Part shown: positions 12,730 through 25,056 of the stretch, one piece after another
How positions within the stretch are numbered: the stretch's first letter is position 1
How the letters are laid out: every line of letters starts with the position of its first letter
Assembly (NCBI GenBank): GCA_019914945.1
Contig: CM034102.1
Span: forward strand, 3,833,501-3,897,500
Direction: 5' to 3'
Source: Typha latifolia
Lineage: Eukaryota; Streptophyta; Magnoliopsida; Poales; Typhaceae
DNA length: 64,000 nucleotides
Position numbers and translations under genes: made by a program
The notes under the pieces: model-generated
What the model was told of the DNA's origin: nothing
Seen by the model: only the letters and a program-made list of their open reading frames with translations
Databases searched by the model: none

Positions 12730-15700
12730 TCATAGCTTGTCAATCACCTCAGCTGGCACGTTAAGATCAAAAAGTGCACCACCTCCATGAGCATCTTTCT
12801 TGGCTCGTTTATGTGACGAATATATGCTATCGTCTGAACTTGAAGATCCACGCAACTGAGTGCCAAGTCGCTTTCCTAGTACAGTTGCTCCTACGATACA
12901 AAATGGAAAGATGGGTCAGTGATTTCTAAGATCATCAACCAAGTTTCTTGTATTTTCCATTCCAATCACTGAAAAGGAAGGGAGAAGCTAACATACTAAT
13001 GGAATAAATAATAAGTACACTACCCAAGAAGATATTTGTACAAGAACTTCAAGTGAAGAATATTAGTTAACTATCACAAAATATTATGAGATACAAATTA
13101 AAGTTATACCAGATCCGTTTAGAGCTGTATCTGATCTAGAACAGCTGGCTTTTATGCTCCTCGAACTTTGATCAGAATCCCAACAAATGGTGAGTTCTGA
13201 TGCCCTCTCGAGGCCCTTTGATTTATATGGGGCAATATTGTGAGTCGTACGGAGAGGGTAAAGCAGTTCATTTTGGATACATTCATACCTGCAAAGACAA
13301 TAAAATCATTACAAACACTTCACCTTATCTGCAAAGGAAAGCAAGATAAATTTGTTATGCACATACTAACATTTGCTTGCAGAGCCTATCAACAACATTG
13401 GACAGATTAATGACATGCCGCATTGTGTCCATGACTTCATCATCAGAAAAATCATGAAAATCCTTCTCGAGAAAACTAGATAGCTTTTCAACATTAGATT
13501 CTAACTGTTGTTGCTGATCCTCAAATAGGTTTTGCTTCATTTCCCTCTCTTCTGTTGTCATCTCATCCTTGAAGAGCTCATCCCCAAACATGTAAAATGC
13601 AAATGGATAAGAATAGGATAGAACACGTCTTGATCTAAAGAGCCTATTCAATCCATTTGTCACCCAAGAGTAATCTTTGATTTTGGATTCCTTGTTTTCT
13701 GAGATAGATATCTTCCCCTGGATAGTTTCCTTAAGATTGCTTTCCTGCTTAAGAGAATCAGTGTGCGCCTTGTGCCGGTTGTGATAATGCATATATCGAT
13801 AGAGGTCGCGTCTCGCTTGTTCAGTTCTCTTTGCCTGGTCCTCTTTGAATCGACCACAACTGTGGCCACTAATACTTGACCATGTATGGTCTCGCCCCGT
13901 AGCACCGCCACATAACCAACTGCATCAAGGCCATCAATTTCAGAAATGAGGCTTAACATAGCAGTTTGCAAAACGGTTTGAAAATAAAGAAGTAAGAAGG
14001 GGCAGTTTTAACAAGAACACTCAATATATATAACTTGAGACAGGCTGAACATATGCTCGCAGATAAACCAAAACTTTTTGCATATCAGATCAAAGGCATG
14101 TTCCATCATTTTGACAGATATTACATTACAGAAGATGCATTGACTGAAATTCTAAAAGAATTCCAAGTGAAACTAAACAGCACATAGTTCTTAAAGAATA
14201 AATAACGTCAGCCGTCATTATCAAAGACCTAAAAGGTTCTAGTCAAATAATATGATGATATAATTAAACAAGGGCAATAAGGATGAAATGATGGCAGTTA
14301 GATGGCAACGGGACCCTTAGGATTTAATGTGGGAGTTTGGAGTCAAAACCTTAAGATATGTTACCAGTAGTTCCAGTATATGAAATTTTACAGCCTCAAA
14401 TTTTTCTCAGCTGTTATATGGAAAGAAAAAGTTAATAGTGGATAAAGGGGTCCTCTCCATGCATAAGTGGGAGGTAATATGAGCTGTCGCTGTGAGACAA
14501 AAAGAAAATGAAATTTGGGTATATTTTTCTACACTTGGCTTAGTATCGTATTGGTCGTTCGTCTGACAGCCTTATCTACTACCGGGGCTGGAAGTTGGGA
14601 ATAACCCCACAGTCAAGCAATTATGGATGAAACAATTTATATCATTGTAGAAATGCCACATGCATCAACCACTCCACAATCAATTTAACTGAACAATTAT
14701 CTTCCAACAGGATCAGTAAAAAGTAAGCAAAGCAATCACTATAATATAATATAGAACTTACCAGAATGCTTGTCCACATATACATGCAACAAGATTGCAG
14801 CCACCATTCTTCTCAACAGGCTTGTGACATTTAGGGCAAAGTTTAGTGTTAACTGTGATCCAATTCACAGTCTCTGATTCATCCCGACATTTCTTGATCC
14901 ACAGCTCCCACATCAAGCAAGAACAAGGTGAATGTGCTTCAGATAAGCAACTGAAACAAAATTGAAGTCCACATGAACATTCCACCTCACAGCAAATATC
15001 ACCTTTCACGCGTATTGCATTTCCACAATGTGGCACACTTGGGCACCATTTGACCTTATTATTATCCTCTATGTAAGATTCAAGCAAAAAGCGGTCAAAA
15101 CGATCTGCAATTTCTGGATGTCTTGCGCTGACTAAGTTCCTGACAACTGCCTCGTCACAAACAGCATTACACTTGGGAGCCATGCACCTTATGCGCCGGC
15201 TTTGCCCATCATTAATCTTGACAATGAAATGTCCCGTCCAACCTGAGAAAAAGGATACACCACTAGGTTCTAGTCATAGATGCATTACAATTGGAAAATA
15301 CCAAGATCAAGAAAAAAAACTGCAGTATAATACATGCAGAAATCATAAAGCTGCAGATCGGAAAAGGTCTCAACAGAATAAAGAAGTAAGACTCTTTCTC
15401 TCGGCTCATGCAGTCATTGGTTCTTTCAGGGGGTCTGCCTTCAAACTCCCCTGCCTTCTAACATGTGCCTTTTCCACCCCCACATCATGTGTATCATGTT
15501 TGCAGTTTATCCCTCCTAACTATTGGCAGATGGTTAGGTTGACACTCATCAGACTAAGTGGTTGTCCAATGAAAATCATTAGCATATGATGTGCCTAGAA
15601 ATTGATTTGGTCACAAACAGTAAGACATGCCGCAGATTGTTATGCTTCAGCACTCATGTACACACCAGATGCTGTGGTGAACCAGGTGAGACCTACAGAG

Positions 15701-17597
15701 CACCAACATCTACAATTTCCAAGCTCCACCCATCCTAATAAACCCAACTAAAATATATCCACCCAATAATTACATTATCTATTAAATGCACTTGTACATA
15801 GTTATATCAAGTTATCAACAAATATCTTATCTCAGTTGGTAGGATCTTATTTGTGCAATTTGGTCGCAACTTCAAAACATGCTCAGAGAAAGAAAGGACT
15901 TTTCCTTCTCAGAACAAAGAACCATCAGCCGACCACTTCTGAAAAAAAAAACCAAACCAACCTGAGCTCAAGCTATCTTAGTATTAACTCGACCCAAGCT
16001 CATAGAAATTTGAAGTCAGGAAAAGCTCACTCGAGCTCCCCACCTTTAAATATACTCCTGTTTAGTAGGGAAACTATTTCCTATCATGTCGACCGGAAAA
16101 TCATGGTCTTAGGATAAAAACAATGAATCTGTCCACCTATAGTTAGCCAACTAACATTAGATGTAGCTTCCTAAATACAATAAATACAAGAGGATTAGAA
16201 TCAATGGATCAGATTCACTTAATTAGCATATTAACAGCTGTGTTTTTTCCATGCCTTAGAGTCTACAAGTATAAAATATTGCAGATAATCCATTTTGATA
16301 ATATTGAATACAAAATGAATATATCTTGTGACAATTACATGGCATAGCATATAAATATCATCAGATTTTTTTTTATATTCGTTGTTACCTAAGACTGGAC
16401 TATATAGTCTCCCCTAAGGATAAAATCCTGCATATGTGCCTTCTTCCCTAGAGCTTATGAAACCATACTGCTGCTTTGTAGAATTTAATGTAGCATATCA
16501 AGCAGGTATTCTTTCAACCATGACTCAATGAGAAGGAGAAAGTGCAATCAAGTATAGCATAAGATCACAAGATAATTTGGAGGAAACAGGTAGCAGGTTG
16601 ATCATGAAGACATTCCATAACTGGACTATGGATGCACAAGTACTGTCCATGAGGAGATATTAACTCATAGCTGATCGAATGATAACCATAAATAAATAAA
16701 TCTGTAGATTTAATTTCACTTTCAGCTTCTCTAACTAGGTTTAGTCTGAGGAACCTTTATAATAGCAGGTCTTACCCAGAAAAGAAGGAATACTTACATT
16801 CATTGCAATAGCAGTGCCCACAATCCATCTCAGTGACAGCATTGGCAGGAATTTCCTCGAAGCAGACATTACAGGTGACTAAATCCGACAAACTAGAAAA
16901 GGCACAAGCTTTATTCTCTACAACAGTCACACCAGCCTCAGAGAACAACTGTTCGCTCCCCTTCTGATCAAGCAATTCAAATATCCTTTCCACATCCCAT
17001 CGGTAATGAATCAGCAGCGTCCTCGCGTGCTGCTCACTTAGGGTTAACAATTCCATCACCTTCCGCAAATCCTCCTTCTACGCGAGCCAGGGAAATCATC
17101 CATAGATGACTGATTAGCCAAAACTTGCAACATTCATCAAACTATATCATCACGTAAAAGACGCCTATTTTCTTACCTGCGCATCCAAAAGGGATTCTTT
17201 TGTGATAACCTGCAATTCCAGATCAGCAAAAAAAATTAAAAAATCAACTCTTTTAAACAAATTGATGAAAGGAATCCAGCTCCGAGGCCTAATTAGTGAA
17301 AATTATCGATGAAAGCGAGAATAATAAATATAAAGATAGACTATTCTTGTGAAAGATGGAATATTTTTGTGCAAGGAACCCTAGAAAGGGGGCAAGAAAG
17401 GGGAAAGAGAAGAGTAGGTGACACACCGATGAGACGGACCAGTCGCAGTCCTCCTTGCGGCCGTCTTCGAGTCCTTGTAGGACGGTCTCTTCTAGGGCGT
17501 CCTCTTGATCGCTAAAGTAGATATTCTCCTCCTCCTCCTCCTCCTCCTCCTCCTCCTCTGGGTCGCTCGATGAAGGGAGATCGTCGTCGCTGGCCAT
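12730..17597 (-). CDS. ARIADNE-type RBR E3 ubiquitin ligase
   Basis: Seven exons join in frame into 617 aa: 17427-17597, 17177-17209, 16798-17077, 14762-15242, 13371-13919, 13110-13288, 12730-12890. An acidic N-terminus with 11 consecutive Glu, encoded by a trinucleotide repeat, leads to RING1 (CNVCFEEIPANAV to CNECW, then IRCMAPKC), IBR (HCGNAIRVKGDICCEVECSC) and RING2 (CPKCHKPVEKNGGCNL, ending FCWLCGG). The long helical ARIADNE domain follows, with SYPFAFYMFGDELFKDEM and the LFEDQQQQLE stretch. GGC supplies the catalytic Cys that carries ubiquitin from E2 to substrate. The residue two after it is Leu, not the His of human HHARI; from memory the Arabidopsis ARI1-4 group shares this. The C-terminus has a basic HKRAKK patch and ends FDLNVPAEVIDKL, which contains an EAR-like DLNxP motif. 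Exon order and family are firm; the substrate is unknown. Confidence 0.93.
15829..15880 (+). repeat. Possible tRNA-derived SINE remnant (A and B box-like)
   Basis: In the third ARIADNE intron (15243-16797), TATCTCAGTTGGTAGGA resembles a tRNA A box, and about 20 bp on, GGTCGCAACTTCAAAAC resembles a B box. No cloverleaf can be folded, so this is at most a decayed SINE or chance. Confidence 0.25.
17527..17560. repeat. In-frame trinucleotide repeat encoding poly-Glu
   Basis: A run of about eleven CTC units on the plus strand reads as GAG codons of the ARIADNE gene near residues 14-24. Length variation here would change the Glu count without shifting the frame. Confidence 0.9.
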
Positions 17598-18456
17598 AGA
17601 ATAAAGGATGGGTGGGGAAAGGATCGAAGGCAAGAACCGCGTCTCGATCGGATTGGAGACAATCGATCCAATTGGAGGAGGGGACGAAGAGGAGCTTCTA
17701 AGGGAAAAGAGGAAGAAGGAGAAAAGAAAAGAAAAGAAAGCGAGAGGGACGAAGAGAAGCTGTGACCGGTGATTCTTGGTTTGGTGTCGGTTTTTCTTTC
17801 TTTTTTTCACTTTTGACACTAACACTGTATCCATTTCCGGATTCTAAACCAATACTCGATGTCCACCCGATTAGTAGCTTTAGCGGATGCAGACCCGAAA
17901 CCCCAAACGATGTATGCCATTAATATTTTTTGAGCCCAACTCCAAGCCCAATTAGCTTTTGTAAACGAAGCCCGACTCCGCCCGTATTCTTATAGCTGGA
18001 CTAAAAAGATTGAAAGGCATGAAGCCTCATTAACGATTAATTAAGCATTCCTTTTATATAACTGCCTTACATAACTGGTGCCGCTTTAAATCCGACAATT
18101 TAGATTTGCCAGCTGCTAGATTTGCCAGTAATACTATTTCCAGATTCTTTTCCTTCCCTCGTTTCTAAAATGTTTACTTTTCTTGAGAAGGTTTTTTATT
18201 AGATTGGGTATGAGTTCTCTTATCCATGGTGAGAACAAAGGTGAGATGTAGCTGTGGTTGTTCTGTCGGTAATTACTTTTAACTATGTAAGAGTAGCATT
18301 AAACATGGTAATTAAATCCTCTTCCACTCTTTTAGGAGATGCAATTAAGCCCCAAAATTGCTTCCAAAATTGGAACGTTAATATCTTTTATAAAACCATA
18401 TGCACCTCTCTTTACTCTTTTATAATAAAACTCATTCCCTCCTACATAGTTACACC
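17598..18456. other. Divergent intergenic region of ARIADNE and MADS genes
   Basis: About 860 bp between two start codons on opposite strands, so it holds both promoters. A (GAAAA)-rich stretch near 17720 lies in the likely ARIADNE 5'UTR. No long ORF with a domain is present. Confidence 0.6.
18389..18395 (+). promoter_or_regulatory. TATA box of the MADS gene
   Basis: TATAAAA lies about 62 bp upstream of the MADS start codon. A second, weaker TATAATAAAA is at 18421; the first is better spaced for a short leader. Confidence 0.5.
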
Positions 18457-19083
18457 ATGGTTGGCAGGAAGCCGAGCATGGGGCGGCAAAAGATCGAGAT
18501 AAAGAGGATCCGAAACGAGGAGGCCCGACAAGTGTGCTTCTCGAAGCGCCGCGCCGGACTCTTCAAGAAAGCGAGCGAGCTCTCCATCCTCTGCGGCGCC
18601 GAGATCGGCATCATCGTCTTCTCCCCCGCGGGGAAGCCCTTCTCCTTCGGCCACCCGTCCGTCGGCTCCGTCATCAACCGCTTGCTCTCCGACGATAACG
18701 GGAGCCACCATCAGCACAACCGGTCGCAGTACGCGGAGCTGGAGCGGCGGTACGAGGAACTGCGAGGGAGGGTGGAGGAGGAGAAGAAGAAGCGGGAGGT
18801 GATCGAGGAGGGGATGCGAGGAGGGATTAATGCGTTCCGGTGGGATGCGGGCGCCGCGAACGTGGAAGGGTTGGGATTGGAGGAGCTGGAGGCGTTCGAG
18901 AGGGCGTTGGTGGGGCTGAGGACTGCCGTGGCCAAGAGGGCGGATCAGCTACTGCACGAGGCGTTGGCGCGCAAGCAGCAGCAATATCCGACGGCGAGTC
19001 CTTTTGCTGTTAAGCGTGAGGACTCTTCTCTTTCCATTCACCGTGGATTGGGGGATGGGTTTAGTTTCTTTGGGTCCTTCTAA
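18457..19083 (+). CDS. Type I (M-alpha, AGL62-like) MADS-box protein
   Basis: Intronless 208-residue MADS transcription factor. The MADS domain runs from about residue 8 to 66: [40 protein letters not shown] and [20 protein letters not shown]. The [15 protein letters not shown] ending and absence of introns place it in the type I M-alpha group, whose known members such as AGL62 act in female gametophyte and endosperm. No K domain follows; instead there is a charged helix near residues 88-120 ([20 protein letters not shown]) and a leucine-rich segment near 140-165. I chose the Met at 18457 because upstream in-frame codons come from the AT-rich promoter, and type I proteins start a few residues before the MADS domain. 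The gene is GC-rich against AT-rich flanks. Confidence 0.93.
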   Translation: MVGRKPSMGRQKIEIKRIRNEEARQVCFSKRRAGLFKKASELSILCGAEIGIIVFSPAGKPFSFGHPSVGSVINRLLSDDNGSHHQHNRSQYAELERRYEELRGRVEEEKKKREVIEEGMRGGINAFRWDAGAANVEGLGLEELEAFERALVGLRTAVAKRADQLLHEALARKQQQYPTASPFAVKREDSSLSIHRGLGDGFSFFGSF

Positions 19084-19118
19084 TTTTTATTTTTATTTTT
19101 ATTTTTATTTTTATTTCA
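19081..19118. repeat. (TTTTTA)n hexamer repeat
   Basis: About six copies of a T5A-type unit start at the MADS stop codon and make up the start of its 3'UTR. Confidence 0.85.
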
Positions 19119-19880
19119 GGGATAATTACATCTACACCCTTTTATTTGCACGCAAATTTTTCTCTTTTTTTTTCACCCTTAAAAAATCTTTGAAATACCC
19201 ATTCTGATCTGATCGATGTTAGGCTCTCAAGGATTATTTTGCTCTTACTTTAGAGGCAGATCATTTATGTTTTTAATTAGGTAAATACTATCAGAAGGAC
19301 AAGAGATTTTTCATAATTTAGATGTTGGATGTGCAATTAGTGCACTTTAACTATTCCACGATTTGCTACTTTCTGATAATAAATTAAAACTTGCTTATAA
19401 ATCTCTCAATTAAAGGGCTTTAGTGCAATATATACACCTCAAATAATGAACAACGAAAGATGCTTCTGGGCAAGGTTGTGTATACTTCATTCAAGATTGC
19501 AGAGTTTTCAGATAATTTGAGTGACAAGAAAAGTACAGAAACAAATTTTCTTTTCTTAATGAAAGAAAAATATTTCGCTTAACAATTGGTTGACATTGCT
19601 GACTCAGGCTGATGCACCATCACGCAGATCAGCAGAATACTACTACATTTATTCTTTACAACTTAAAAGAGAGGTAAAGGAAGAAAAAGGAAAAGAAATT
19701 CTGATAGAGAAAACAATGGTTCATATCATCACTCTTGCAAAGAAGATAAAGGCTGCTTGCAGAGTTGCAGTTGCAGCCCCTTTTTTTCCTGGATATGATG
19801 AACTTGCCTGATTACTTGTTCGACCAATTCACAACAAGTGAGAGGGAGTAGTAGTGTCTTGTACCTTATGTTTCCTTGTA
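19119..19880. other. Convergent intergenic space, MADS and TIC62
   Basis: Contains the 3'UTRs of two convergent genes. Nothing else is recognisable; ORFs here are short and AT-rich. Confidence 0.55.
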
Positions 19881-21056
19881 CTAGAATTTTGGCACAGATG
19901 GCACTGGTGAAGTTGGAGGCTTCAAGTCTTCGTACCTGTTCATATAATAAAGTATTTTCATGATGACATATAAGATTACTCCGAAGGAAATTCAGACAAG
20001 AAGCAAGTGTAAACAAATTCTCTTAGGAATTCTTTAAGTGTTAGAAATTACATCGCATATGGTGAAAGGGGTTGCTGCTTTTCTTGCTCATTATGCTGTT
20101 CATTTGATGATCCATTAACGTTTGAAGTCTCATTAATAGTAGACATTGACATCTGAGAACTACTGTCAGCGGCAAATGCTGAAATGGATGATGCAATAGC
20201 AGGTGCATTTGGAGATGGTGAAGTAGGAGGCTTCAAGTCGTCGTATCTGTTATGAGATGCCACAAATTCTTAGCAGAATAGAGTGAATTCACTAAAGAAC
20301 AATAAGTATCAACAATGAGCAAATTCACCGAGGCATGCGGGGAGTATGGTATGTATATTGTGTGTAACATGGATGGATGCATGAGATATCCAGGAAAATT
20401 CACAACGATCAAAGGAAGCATCACAATGACAATCTATTACAAACTTTAGTATATCAGCCTACTACTCTATAAAGTGTTGGTAAACATTTGGTTAATCCAA
20501 ATGACAGAATCATCTCAGATTTTGAGATCTCATTTTCTGCAAACTTAACCAACAATAGTATGGTAGTACCATTCCTTCTATCAATATAATGCATCATTAC
20601 TTTAAGATCATAATACTGCCTAACTTCCAGCCAAGCAGCCTGTCTGTAGAGTTGGTAATGGCAAAATTACCAGCAACAAAGTAGTCATTCACTTATTCCT
20701 AGATGTATGATCAGTTTTTCCATTATCTTAAGAACACCAAAGTGGTTAGTAAGTTAGAAGAAAAGTCAGCTATACAGATGGAAGTTTCTAGTGGTAAACA
20801 TAACAGCCATTAAAATCTCTTACACAGGATAAGGCGACAAATGACTTGAATTTTGAGAATTGATAGAGGGAAATCCATCTGTTCCAGTGTTATCAATATC
20901 AAGTACCACTGGTAGTGTATTACTTGCAAATTTCTCTCTTCTGCTAGATGTTAGTGTTGGAGAGCTAGGTGGTTTTAGATCTTCATATCTGCAAAGCATT
21001 ATATCAGGATCAAATATGTACGCCCACATGCAGCACTGGTATGAAGTGTGTGCGCC

Positions 21057-21111
<55 letters not shown>

Positions 21112-24100
21112 GAGGTAGAGGTACATATAGCTAATTATTTCTTACGCGGTATATGGGGAGAGAGGCCTTGTCTTAGAGTCTGGAGCTTGGACAGATTCTT
21201 TCTTGTTGGTATCTGATAAACTCTCTCCTGCATATGTAGGTTTGGACTCCGAATCAAGTTTCTCAGGTGTCTTCTCTCTACTTCCCTGTGTTGTGCTTGG
21301 GGTAGGTGTAGGGGAGGTTGGTGGCTTTAAATCATCATACCTATTGATATAGCACTTTCAGTTTCACTTGGTACCTTGCTCTCTATTCTCTGCTTCATTC
21401 GAACACATTTATGAAAGCAACTTACATCATGTAAGGAGAGAACGGCCTTGGCTTCAGTTCTTCCACTAGCTTAGGTTTGTCCTCAACAATTTCTTTGGCT
21501 GGTCTAGATTCAGAAGTAGATGGCACAGGACCTGGTTCCTTTTCAGTTGGCAATTCCTGATAGAAAAGCAAAATGGGTGATTATTAGAACAGAATTCAGA
21601 AACCAAAATGATAATCCAAGGGAATTATACAGTAGGGGAAGTTCTAGAATTTCTGATGATGGAAGTTTTCTCTTGCAAATTTTACCTAAGCAAAAAGTGT
21701 CATATGCAGAAATAAGTTGAACTTATAGAGCCTTTTTATTCCCTTCGCATGGTAGGACCTAACTATGAGGACCTTTTAAAACCTTGTTACGGTAAGGGTG
21801 TGTTTGATTGTTAGAAAGTGAAATTCAATAAAGTATTCTCTATCAATAAAGTGATTTTCTTTTTTCAAAAAAGAAAGTGAAAAAAAAAAGTGAGATGTTT
21901 TTCTAAAGGTTAAAAAGTCAATTCTTTTATAAAAATTTTACAACCAAACATTCAAAAGTGAAAAAATCTAAGAAAATAAGTACTTTCCTCTCCGTTTTTC
22001 TAGCAATCAAATACCCCATAAATGATAAATGGTATGTATTTTTATAGAAAAAGTTATCGAGATGGTGGTTCATCACAATATCAGCAAAATATAAAGGCTC
22101 ATATGAAAAGTCTGTAAATTCATTGTACTTATTTTCTGGTAATACAAGCCAAGGAAGATATATATGATCACAAACATGTATGATTTACTGGCAACTACAA
22201 AAACATTAAAAAAAAATCCAACTCACAAATTGGCAAAGTCAAACAAATAGTACTTTTGTCCATTAATTAGGAAAGCCTTAGTAAGAGACCAACCCGTTGT
22301 GAAGGAATAGTGGTGAGAAGCTCTTCCATAGGGAGTAGTGGTGCAGTTGTCTCAGCAATTACTTCGACCACTTTACAGAATGACAGCCTTCTATTTTTTG
22401 CCATACACGCCATTAGTTCAGCAACCTGAAATTATCATTGTCTAGTTAGCTTTAACATGTTATGACGGTGTACTTTGGCACAATGTCTGAGAGCAAAGTG
22501 AACCTGAAGGTTTGAGACTTGACCGCCAAAGTACATGTCCTCATTTGCAAGGACAATGTTGTGTGTTTCCTTGTAAGAATCAGTTGGTCGTTCCATTCCT
22601 CCAGGTCTTACGATCTGAGTCATACAGATTAAACAAATGCACTGATTGATATTCTAGAGAAAGATGAAAGAACTTGATGTATTTACACAAGCACAAGTTA
22701 ATTAGCCCTTAATCAGGTAAAACATTGTAATCACTTACTGTGTAAGGAAGACCACTAGCAATCAGTACTTCTTCAGCTTTTCTTTTCCAAATTAAGACTC
22801 CCCAAAACAAGCTTTAGCCAGAGAAAAGGTGTATGGTCAGAGTAAATATTTCACAAATAGAAATAAGAAACCTCCTAAATCAAGTCAAAGTTTTGCCTAG
22901 ATTATCTTATAGAATTCGAATTCTTTAGTGTCTATTACATAGATTACTGAAATATGGAAAATCATCATTCTTGACACAAGCTAGCAGAAGTAATACTAAG
23001 TTTGGAAGAAGAGTTCAGATGACAAAATTTTCTGCTGCAGTGAATGTAAGTGATACTAGGACTTAGGAGGCACTACATTCCCTATTACATGCCTATGAGA
23101 TACTTTTCCAGATAATTATTTTAAAAGTGTGTCGATATTACAGCAAAACCCATCTGGTAAATGCCCTTCGACATGACTTACTTTAATATAGCAGCAGGAA
23201 ACCCAATCTTATTTGTCCCCAAGGACGTAAGCAAAATGAAGTGGCCAACTTTTGCAATAGTTGCTGCACGCAAATAAAGGATAAGTATTTGAAAGTATAC
23301 TGCAATCTCAATATGGAAAGACAGAGGAAAAAGCCTGCCTTCACATTGGGTAAAAGACTATAGAATCATTATCAGTGACACTTTGATTGCTTCTCAAAGT
23401 TCATATATTAACAGAATGAAGCATACAAAAACAAATATTCCTACCAAAAATGACTCACTTAAAAAAGCATAACAGTGTCATATATAAGAATATAGTTCAT
23501 ATCATGGTAATAGATATTATTTATAAATCACTAACCTTATGTGTGTTAACAAGAGAAAAAGTTTTACTTTACCTGCTTTAATAAGGTTCTTTGTAGCTTC
23601 ATAATCAATTCGATATGGTCCTGTTACATCGAAAACTTCCTTTTCGCTAGCTCCAATGCAGCATATGACTATAGAAGCATTCCCTATAGCTGGTATTATG
23701 CCATCTTCTTTTTCCAAGTCACACTCGACAATTTCAAGCTTTTCTACAGCTGGTCTAAAAAGCAAAAAACATCTGTTATTGGTAGTAGGAAGCAACTAAA
23801 CTTGAGGAAGACAACAAATAATCCATTGATTGCAGAAAATATTAAATGGGATTTAATTGAGGTACTGCCTATCTTACGTGGAATTTCTGAAGTTTCAGTT
23901 AAATCATCTTGCTTCATTTGTCGAACACTCTGTAGAATGAACAAAATGACTAGCATAACGATTTTGACAAAACGCTGGTACTTGATTAACATAACAAGTA
24001 GAATATCTGAAGACTCCTACTTGCACAAGGGATGCTGCTCTCTGCGAACTTCTGACGCCCGCTCGGACTCTAAAGCCAAGTCTAAGAAGTTCCCTGATTT

Positions 24101-25056
24101 AAAAACGAATAATTCAGCAGACTTGCAGAGAAGATAATATTTACAACTTCGATATAAGGGCAAAGATCGGATAGTAGCATGTGACCTTACAGTACGCGAA
24201 CCTACTCTGCCAGTGGAACCTGCAACAAACACAAGATCATCAGCTTTAGGACTGGCTTCATGTTTAGTTGCTCCAGATGTGCTGGGACTGGATCCAGTGG
24301 GAGCACCTGCAGATGTTGACAAAAAATTAGAGCAGTTGACTTGGGAGATAAGAATACAAATGTGTGTAACCAAATTACCCGCTAGTAATTCAATGGTCGT
24401 TATGTTCCATTTACGATCTCCTAACAATGAGAAGATAAATTTTCTAATGCTGATCTAAGCCTGAACAGACGGCAGTTGTCCAGCAATTGTAGAAGATTCT
24501 TGTAATATGAAAATATGGGTGAGGAAGCACAAGATATGAAATAATTCCAGACATAGCAGAGGAAGTCTGAGATATGTCCAAGCATATGATCGCCATTGTT
24601 GGTGTATGCATTTGGATGGATTTTAAATAGATTAACCGATCAGGAGACAATATCTAGCAGCTTCGTTAATTTTCTTGGTACATTTACAAATAAGCACTCT
24701 AAGAGTTTCTTGATTCTAATGTTCTCTTAGATATTCGCGGATGGAAAACAATCAAATATCGGATGTCTTGTACTAAATGAGGAATACTTTGCTAATGTGA
24801 ATGTCTCTTTAAGCAATAACATAGCCATCAAACACAGCTCAATGCAAGAGGTGGAGTGAAATGGCGAAATACCGGAAGCTCGAGGGCGGAATTGTAAGAG
24901 TCCGGCGTTCCTGGCACCTGGGCAGTTCATGGTCCGGTTCGTAAAGTTGACAGCGTCGCCGAGAATCGAATTGGGCTTTTGCATTTTAGCCCTCCCCATT
25001 GATGACAATGGCAAGCTCGTCAAAGCACGGGGAGAACGCATCGCGAAGAGCTCCAT
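19881..25056 (-). CDS. TIC62: TIC62, chloroplast NAD(P)-binding FNR-tethering protein
   Basis: Fourteen exons join into 579 aa: 24873-25056, 24186-24306, 24021-24093, 23878-23929, 23573-23743, 23182-23263, 22739-22811, 22504-22614, 22294-22425, 21426-21556, 21146-21340, 20824-20988, 20052-20246, 19881-19935. A Ser/Arg-rich transit peptide precedes an atypical short-chain dehydrogenase domain: VFVAGSTGRVGSRTVRELL is the dinucleotide-binding loop, followed by GFRVRAGVRS, KLEIVECDLEKEDGI, LLTSLGTNKIGFPAAILNLF and IVRPGGMERPTDSYKETHNI. The Ser/Pro-rich tail has four copies of a (P)xSPYxxY[DE]DLKPPxSP module, the known FNR-binding repeat. In other plants TIC62 tethers ferredoxin-NADP reductase at thylakoids and the inner envelope. 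Each repeat is split by a phase-2 intron. The exon 4-5 junction is my reconstruction: the acceptor that keeps the frame gives IPQKLEIV. Confidence 0.94.
21056..21108. repeat. (CG)n-(GA)n microsatellite in a TIC62 intron
   Basis: CCCGCGCGCGCGCGCG followed by about 21 GA units, in the intron between the second and third FNR-repeat exons. The run of CpG is unusual in this AT-rich setting. Confidence 0.9.
21796..22017. mobile_element. MITE-like non-autonomous DNA transposon in a TIC62 intron
   Basis: A 222 bp AT-rich element bounded by imperfect terminal inverted repeats. The left end reads GGGTGTGTTTGATTGTTAGA and the right end, on the other strand, GGGGTATTTGATTGCTAGA. The interior has many AAAGTGAAA and its complement and could fold back. 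It has no coding capacity. The G-rich ends with TTTGATTG resemble hAT-type MITEs. A clean target-site duplication is not evident. It sits in the ~740 bp intron between exons 9 and 10. Confidence 0.65.

Noticed and set aside
15829..15880. tRNA gene suggested by A and B box-like words
   Set aside because: The stem arms do not pair and no anticodon loop can be placed. Kept only as a low-confidence SINE remnant.
17289..17834. 181-codon ORF extending the ARIADNE first exon upstream and into the intron
   Set aside because: The upstream part is a pyrimidine-rich leader read through, and the downstream part is intron; the Met at 17597 gives the family-like acidic start.
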